DNA of 64,000 nucleotides from Pseudomonas viridiflava (GTDB taxonomy: Bacteria; Pseudomonadota; Gammaproteobacteria; Pseudomonadales; Pseudomonadaceae). Positions 59,384-64,000 of this stretch are shown here, in pieces. A model generated the notes under the pieces. It did no database searches. It worked only from the letters and a program-made list of their open reading frames with translations, and was not told the origin of the DNA. Every line of letters begins with the position of its first letter. The stretch's first letter is position 1. The stretch spans positions 62,001 through 126,000 of the forward strand of contig NZ_UTKY01000085.1 of NCBI RefSeq assembly GCF_900583165.1, written 5' to 3'. The translations under genes were made by a program, and so were the position numbers.

Positions 59384-60640
59384 TTAATAGGTGAGATGAA
59401 CCCCAAGACTGCCCAGGGCCTTCCAGTACTCAGGATAGGTCTTGGCTACGCAATCAGGGTCTTGAATGCGGATACCCGCCACTTTCAAGCCAGCCAATGC
59501 AAAGCACATGGCAATGCGGTGGTCGGCGTGGGTGTCGATCAAGGCATTGCACGTGGTACCGGCCAAGGCAGGGTCGCTGGCCACCAACAGGTCGTCACCT
59601 TCAATGGTGGCGAGCCCTGGGCGGATCTCGTTGAGGCCGTCATGCAGGGCCTGGACGCGGTCGCACTCTTTGACCCGCAGGTTAGCCAGTTCAGTGAAAC
59701 GCACCGGCGTGTTGTTGAACGCGGCCAGCACCGCCAGGGTCGGAATCGCGTCCTGCATCTGCGAGCCCACCACGGTGGCTTGCATGTTCGGGAACTGGGC
59801 GATCACGGCCTGGGCCTTGGCGTCGGGCTGGGTGAAGTCCTGGGCAGCAACGCCGATGTCGATGCGGCCACCGGTCAAGACTTCGGCCGCCCAAAGGTAG
59901 GTGGCGGCGGAGGCGTCCGGTTCGATCAGGTAGTCATGGGCGGTGTAGCCCGTCGGTGCGACGCGCCAGGTGGTGTCGTCGACAGCCTCGACCTGGGCGC
60001 CAAAGGCGCGCATGCAGTCCAGGGTCAGGTCCACATAGCCACGGGCGCCGATGTCCTTGCCGGTCAACGCCACTTCAATCGGCGCTTCGCCGCAGGCCGC
60101 GAGCATCAGCAGGGCCGAGACATACTGGCTCGACAAGCCGCCGTCGATCTCAAACCGCGTGGCCTGGACCTTGCCTACGCCGTGCACGGTAACCGGGGGG
60201 CAGCCGGTGGGGCTGTCGACCTGGATGCCATTCTGGCCGAGCGTGGCCAACAGCGGGCCGATCGGGCGTTTTTGCATATAGTCGTCGCCATCGAGCACCA
60301 CGGTGCCTTCAACGGTCGCGACGGCTGCGGTGAGAAAGCGCATCGCGGTGCCGGCATTGCCGAGGAACAGCGGCTGCGCAGGCAATTGCAGCTTGCCCAC
60401 GCTGGTGACGACAAAGGTGGTGTCATCCGGCTCGTCGATGGTCACGCCCATTTGGCGCAGGGCCACGGACATATGACGGGTATCGTCGCTTTTAAGCGCA
60501 CCGTTCAAGCGGCTGGTGCCCTTGGCCAGCGCCGCCAGTAACAGGGCGCGGTTGGTGATGGATTTGGAGCCGGGGGGCGCGACCTTGCCATTGAGGGGAA
60601 AGTTGGGCGGTGTAACGGTCACGGTTTTCTGCGAACTCAA
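59384..60640 (-). CDS. aroA: EPSP synthase AroA, stand-alone second-type copy
   Basis: 3-phosphoshikimate 1-carboxyvinyltransferase of 418 residues: PEP plus shikimate-3-phosphate. Family motifs: PPGSKSITNRALLLAALA near the N-terminus and LFLGNAGTAMRFLTAAV. The second motif has Phe where most enzymes have Pro (Pro101 of E. coli). RPIGPLL, DGGLSSQYVSALLM and the C-terminal D-T-H-A-D-H-R-I-A-M-C-F follow. I use the TTG at 60640: AGGAG lies 9 nt upstream. The TTG at 60661 has no ribosome site. The main pseudomonad aroA is usually fused to prephenate dehydrogenase; this one is separate and next to no aromatic genes. Confidence 0.93.
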   Translation of the reverse strand: MSSQKTVTVTPPNFPLNGKVAPPGSKSITNRALLLAALAKGTSRLNGALKSDDTRHMSVALRQMGVTIDEPDDTTFVVTSVGKLQLPAQPLFLGNAGTAMRFLTAAVATVEGTVVLDGDDYMQKRPIGPLLATLGQNGIQVDSPTGCPPVTVHGVGKVQATRFEIDGGLSSQYVSALLMLAACGEAPIEVALTGKDIGARGYVDLTLDCMRAFGAQVEAVDDTTWRVAPTGYTAHDYLIEPDASAATYLWAAEVLTGGRIDIGVAAQDFTQPDAKAQAVIAQFPNMQATVVGSQMQDAIPTLAVLAAFNNTPVRFTELANLRVKECDRVQALHDGLNEIRPGLATIEGDDLLVASDPALAGTTCNALIDTHADHRIAMCFALAGLKVAGIRIQDPDCVAKTYPEYWKALGSLGVHLTY

Positions 60641-60731
60641 GGTACAAGGCTCCTGATTCAAGGCAAGGTGGTAGGGAGTGGCCGACGGGCGGACCCGAAT
60701 AATCGGCCAAACCAGCGGTGCTTGTCGAGGC

Positions 60732-61286
60732 CTAGCGCAGGCTCAGCCAGTAATCGTGCAGGGCACGTGCCGCCGGCTCGAGCTGGCTGACGCGCTGTTG
60801 GTGCGCCTGTACATCCAGGTCGGCCGGCAGTTCGAAGTTGTCCTGCTCGGCGCACCAGGAGATTTTCTCCAGCTCAGCGGCCTGTGCGGCCGGCAGCTCA
60901 GGCCAGTTGCCGATGGCCGCGCCACGGATATAGCCAAAGCACCATTCTTCGGCGAGGGTCACGGTGTGGCCCCGGTGTTCGGTTTCGTCGAAGCGCGCCT
61001 TGAAACCCGCCGCATCAGTGGCCAATTGCCCTGCCAGGGTATTGATATGGCGTACGCACAGTTCCAGGAAGCTCTGGGCTTCCTCCATGTTGTCCCATTC
61101 CGGGTTCTGCCCGCCCCAGATCGCCGGGAACCATTCGGCCACATCCACCTGGGCCGGGCTGGACACCAGCGCAGTGAAGTAGCCGTCGAGCTCGGCCAGG
61201 TTCAGCACCGAATGGTCGTCGCCGTACTTTTGCAGGGTGTCTTCGATAAATTCGAATTCGGCCGGGGAGAGGGGTTGGGCGTGCAT
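60732..61286 (-). CDS. YecA/UPF0149 family protein
   Basis: Protein of 184 residues, start MHAQPLSPAEFEFIEDTLQK at ATG 61286. AAGGAT lies 6-7 nt before this ATG, while the ATG 6 nt upstream is too close to it. Family signs: LAELDGYFTALVSSPAQV near residue 25 and EEWCFGYIRGAAI near 110, fitting the UPF0149 all-helical fold; a C-terminal SEC-C zinc motif is absent. Function unknown. Same strand as aroA, 91 nt upstream of it. Confidence 0.8.
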   Translation of the reverse strand: MHAQPLSPAEFEFIEDTLQKYGDDHSVLNLAELDGYFTALVSSPAQVDVAEWFPAIWGGQNPEWDNMEEAQSFLELCVRHINTLAGQLATDAAGFKARFDETEHRGHTVTLAEEWCFGYIRGAAIGNWPELPAAQAAELEKISWCAEQDNFELPADLDVQAHQQRVSQLEPAARALHDYWLSLR

Positions 61287-61458
61287 GGGCATATCCTTTA
61301 AACGTCGAGCGCCGCGAAGGGGGCGGCTTAAAGCGCGAAGGATGGCGCGTGTGCGGGGTTTTATCCAGTATTTTCCCAGTCCCGCTTTTGGCCGATGCGC
61401 CGTGGCGCACCCTTGATATAGTTCGGGCCTTATCACTCGCCAGTCAGGGATCACTGCC

Positions 61459-62271
61459 ATGTCCGAATACCAAGCTTTCGTCGTCGCACTCACCGGCAAC
61501 GTTGCCCATGTGCAGATCAACCGCCCGGAAAAGATCAACGCGATGAACGCCGCGTTCTGGACCGAGATCATCGATATCTTCCAGTGGGTCGAAGACACCG
61601 ACGCCGTACGCGCCGTGGTGCTCAGTGGTGCCGGCAAGCATTTCTCTTCAGGCATTGACCTGATGATGCTGGCCTCGGTGGCCAATGACTTTGGCAAGGA
61701 TGTCGGCCGCAATGCGCGCCTGCTGCGTCGTAAGATTCTTGAGCTGCAAGCCTCGTTCAACGCTGTCGATAGCTGCCGTAAACCTGTTTTGGCGGCGATT
61801 CAGGGCTATTGCATCGGTGGTGCCATCGACCTGATCAGCGCCTGCGACATGCGTTATGCCGCCGAAGGCGCGCAATTCTCTATCAAGGAAATCGATATCG
61901 GCATGGCCGCCGACGTCGGCACCCTGCAACGCCTGCCGCGCATCATCGGCGACGGCATGTTGCGTGAGTTGGCCTACACCGGCCGCCAGTTTGGCGCCGA
62001 AGAAGCGCGCAGCATCGGCCTGGTCAATCGCGTGTATGCCGATCAGGACAGCCTGCTGGCTGGGGTGCTGGAGATCGCCCATGAAATCGCGGCCAAATCG
62101 CCGATTGCGGTCACCGGCACCAAGGCCATGGTCAGCTACATGCGTGACCATACGGTCAAAGATGGTCTGGAATACGTTGCCACCTGGAACTCGGCTATGT
62201 TGCAATCCAACGACCTGCGCGTGGCCATTGCGGCCCATATGAGCAAGCAGAAACCCGAATTCGTGGATTGA
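61459..62271 (+). CDS. Crotonase-family isomerase, dienoyl-CoA isomerase-like
   Basis: Enoyl-CoA hydratase/isomerase superfamily protein of 270 residues. The oxyanion-hole regions are HFSSGIDLMML and AIQGYCIGGAIDLISACDMR. IKEIDIGMAADVGTLQRLPR closely follows the motif of mammalian Ech1 (delta3,5-delta2,4-dienoyl-CoA isomerase), including the acidic residues that do the proton shuttle. It would take part in beta-oxidation of unsaturated fatty acids. The ATG has a CAGGGA site. nudC starts 5 nt after its stop, so the pair is probably one operon. Confidence 0.88.
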   Translation: MSEYQAFVVALTGNVAHVQINRPEKINAMNAAFWTEIIDIFQWVEDTDAVRAVVLSGAGKHFSSGIDLMMLASVANDFGKDVGRNARLLRRKILELQASFNAVDSCRKPVLAAIQGYCIGGAIDLISACDMRYAAEGAQFSIKEIDIGMAADVGTLQRLPRIIGDGMLRELAYTGRQFGAEEARSIGLVNRVYADQDSLLAGVLEIAHEIAAKSPIAVTGTKAMVSYMRDHTVKDGLEYVATWNSAMLQSNDLRVAIAAHMSKQKPEFVD

Positions 62272-62276
62272 CTGAC

Positions 62277-63110
62277 ATGACCCCAGGCTGGATTACCACA
62301 ACGCTTTTGGACAACGACACCCCCGGTGGCTGGGCCGTGGCCCGCAGCCGCGACGGCTTTTTACATGACAGTAACGGCCCGCTGTTCCCCCGGGAATGGC
62401 TCAAGCGCCAGGACGTGTCGGTGTTTGCCGAACACGGTATCGGCCACCTCGATGGAGAGCCGGTGTACCTGCTGGAGCTGAACGCGCCCGCCGAAGTGGC
62501 TGGCTGCAGTTGGCAGGGCTTGCGGGCGTTTATGCTGCAAGGCGACCATACCCTGTACAAAGTATTGGGCTACGCCGCACAGGTCGGTACCTGGGCGCGG
62601 GAGCACCGGTTTTGCGGCAGTTGCGGCCAGGCCATGGTCCAGGTGCCACGGGAGCGGGCGATGTACTGCCAGGCCTGCGACCTGCGCAGCTACCCACGGA
62701 TTTCGCCGAGCATGATTGTGCTGGTAACCCGTGGTGACGAGATCCTGTTGGCCCGCTCGCCGCGTTTTGTCACGGGGGTCTACAGCACGCTGGCGGGGTT
62801 TGCCGAGCCGGGTGAGTCGGCAGAAGACTGCCTGATTCGCGAAGTGCGCGAAGAAGTGCAGGTAGAGGTGAAAAACATCCAGTACATGGGCAGCCAGTGC
62901 TGGCCGTTCCCCCATTCGATGATGCTGGGCTTCCATGCTGAATACGCCGGTGGCGATATCGTGCCCCAGGCCGACGAGATCGAAGACGCGCAGTGGTTCA
63001 ACGTGCACAATTTGCCGCCGTTGCCGGCGTCACGTTCGATTGCGCGCTACCTGATCGATCTCTACCTGGCCCGTCGTTTAGGCCACGCTGAACCAGTGCT
63101 GCCAGGCTAG
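62277..63110 (+). CDS. nudC: NADH pyrophosphatase / RNA NAD-decapping enzyme NudC
   Basis: Nudix hydrolase of 277 residues that cleaves NADH and removes NAD caps from RNA. Zinc ribbon FCGSCGQ..YCQACD (about 115-138), Nudix box GFAEPGESAEDCLIREVREE, and the NudC array SQ-C-WPFPHSMMLGF, where the usual Pro of SQPWPFP is Cys. ATG at 62277 (MTPGWITT); translation is probably coupled to the upstream isomerase. The 3' end overlaps the convergent TauE-like gene by 33 bp. Confidence 0.93.
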   Translation: MTPGWITTTLLDNDTPGGWAVARSRDGFLHDSNGPLFPREWLKRQDVSVFAEHGIGHLDGEPVYLLELNAPAEVAGCSWQGLRAFMLQGDHTLYKVLGYAAQVGTWAREHRFCGSCGQAMVQVPRERAMYCQACDLRSYPRISPSMIVLVTRGDEILLARSPRFVTGVYSTLAGFAEPGESAEDCLIREVREEVQVEVKNIQYMGSQCWPFPHSMMLGFHAEYAGGDIVPQADEIEDAQWFNVHNLPPLPASRSIARYLIDLYLARRLGHAEPVLPG

Positions 63111-63857
63111 GCGCACAGTCAGGCCCAACACCACGGTGATAAACACCGGGCGAATGAATTTGGCGCCGCCGCTGATGGCGCTGCGTGCGCCAAAGAACGC
63201 GCCAAACATCACGCAAATGCCCATGGTCAGGCCGACGACCCAGTCCACCGTACCGTTGAAGATAAACACCGACAGCGCCGCCGCGTTGCTGACGAAGTTC
63301 ATGCTGCGCGCCACGCCGCTGGCCCTGACCAGGTCGACGGGGTACATCAGCATCGTGCTGACGGTCCAGAACGCGCCGGTACCCGGGCCGGCCACGCCGT
63401 CGTAGAAGCCCAGACCAAAACCCTGGGTGGACTGCCATTTCTTTTTGATCGGGGCATCAGCCTCCAGCGGCGCCTTGGGCGTGCCGCCAAACAACAGGTA
63501 CAAACCGCAGCCGAACACGATCACCGGGAGCATTTTGTTCAGGGTCTCGGCGGGCAGGTAATGGGCGACTACAGCCCCCGTGATTGCGCCGACCAGCGTA
63601 CCGACGATGGCGTGCACCCACTGGCGCGGGTGGAACAACTTGCGGCGATAGAAGGTAAAGCTGGCCGTGGCCGAGCCGAAGGTGGAACTGAGTTTGTTGG
63701 TACCTAGCACCAGGTGTGGCGGCATGCCCGCGGTGAGCAGGGCAGGGGTGGTGAGCAGGCCACCGCCGCCAGCGATGGCGTCGATGAAGCCGGCGATAAA
63801 GGCGACAAATGCCAGGATGGCCAGGGTGGTGAGGTCAACGCTGAGTTCGAAGGGCAT
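63078..63857 (-). CDS. TauE/SafE family membrane protein (second copy)
   Basis: Membrane protein of 259 residues with about eight helices. Family repeats: FIAGFIDAIAGGGGLLTTPAL near the N-terminus (IDAxxGGGG) and FYDGVAGPGTGAFW in the middle. A different subfamily from the gene at 6355: YfcA-like, with G-T-N-K-L-S-S-T-F-G. Anion exported is unknown. Overlaps nudC by 33 bp, convergent. Start at ATG 63857. Confidence 0.9.
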   Translation of the reverse strand: MPFELSVDLTTLAILAFVAFIAGFIDAIAGGGGLLTTPALLTAGMPPHLVLGTNKLSSTFGSATASFTFYRRKLFHPRQWVHAIVGTLVGAITGAVVAHYLPAETLNKMLPVIVFGCGLYLLFGGTPKAPLEADAPIKKKWQSTQGFGLGFYDGVAGPGTGAFWTVSTMLMYPVDLVRASGVARSMNFVSNAAALSVFIFNGTVDWVVGLTMGICVMFGAFFGARSAISGGAKFIRPVFITVVLGLTVRLAWQHWFSVA

Positions 63858-63944
63858 GGGCAGGGCTTATGGTTGGCTGGGCTGCTGAAGGGCGCCATCT
63901 TACCTGCCTGATGTACACAGATCCAAATGCATACAGAACCCAAT

Positions 63945-64000
63945 GTGGGAGGGGGCTTGCCCCCGATTGCGGTGTGTCAGTCAACTTATTTATAGCTGAG
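63945..64000. repeat. REPIN, cut by window end
   Basis: GTGGGAGGGGGCTTGCCCCC-GAT begins at 63945 with the usual spacer start GCGGTGTGTCAGTCA; the inverted partner lies beyond the window. It is upstream of the TauE-like gene. Confidence 0.8.

Overview
The window is a gene-dense, GC-rich bacterial chromosome segment that looks like the Pseudomonas fluorescens group. The evidence is the mannitol operon in the order mtlR / mtlE-F-G-K-D-Y-Z, the MuxABC-OpmB efflux operon, Pseudomonas-type small families (DUF1652, DUF3203, ParD-like, DUF3455), and about a dozen REP/REPIN palindromes of the GTGGGAGGGGGCTTGC and GTAGGAGCGAGC types. I see no rRNA, tRNA, IS element, phage or CRISPR. It reads as core plus flexible housekeeping chromosome, not a genomic island.

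Layout. 1-4.4 kb: an RND efflux pump (permease cut by the window edge, plus adaptor) divergent from an RstAB-like two-component system, with a REPIN and two RstA-box-like sites between them. 4.4-6.2 kb: DUF3455 secreted protein, ECF sigma factor, anti-sigma factor. 6.3-9.9 kb: a TauE/SafE exporter and the divergent sulfur-scavenging genes sfnB and sfnG, which face each other across two sigma-54 promoter motifs and a palindrome. 10-11.2 kb: an overlapping ParD-like / methionine aminopeptidase pair behind a 24-bp palindrome, then a candidate small RNA. 11.2-13.1 kb: a catalytic-domain-only threonine dehydratase, DUF1652, and a small membrane protein.

13.2-23.2 kb: the mannitol/sorbitol/arabitol catabolic operon (ABC transporter EFGK, dehydrogenase D, xylulokinase Y, fructokinase Z), its activator mtlR, and an unrecognised gene between mtlR and mtlE. 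REPINs sit at the mtlE/mtlF and mtlD/mtlY junctions. 23.3-25.3 kb: glycosyltransferase and thiol peroxidase. 25.5-34.5 kb: muxABC-opmB, four genes each overlapping the next by 4 bp, with a complete REPIN inside the opmB signal-peptide coding region. 34.7-41.7 kb: a MHYT-GGDEF-EAL protein, an SDR, a MocR-type regulator, ccoG, DUF3203 and MgtC.

41.6-49.7 kb: a proline-rich mini-protein and the GlgE-pathway operon glgE / treS-mak fusion / glgB, preceded by an AlgU-like promoter; it links trehalose, maltose-1-phosphate and branched alpha-glucan. 49.7-57.1 kb: diguanylate cyclase, hybrid histidine kinase, CAP-domain secreted protein, MFS/LysR divergent pair, GNAT. 57.1-57.6 kb: a 0.47-kb gene-free patch of repeats. 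57.6-64 kb: TetR/quinone-reductase pair, a Cys-containing hypothetical, a stand-alone AroA, a YecA/UPF0149 protein, a dienoyl-CoA isomerase-like protein with nudC, and a second TauE/SafE protein.

The best candidates for something under-described are the ParD-like/MetAP module (10.0-11.0 kb), the REPIN domesticated as signal-peptide sequence in opmB (33.0 kb), and the symmetrical sigma-54 control region of sfnB/sfnG (8.5-8.8 kb).
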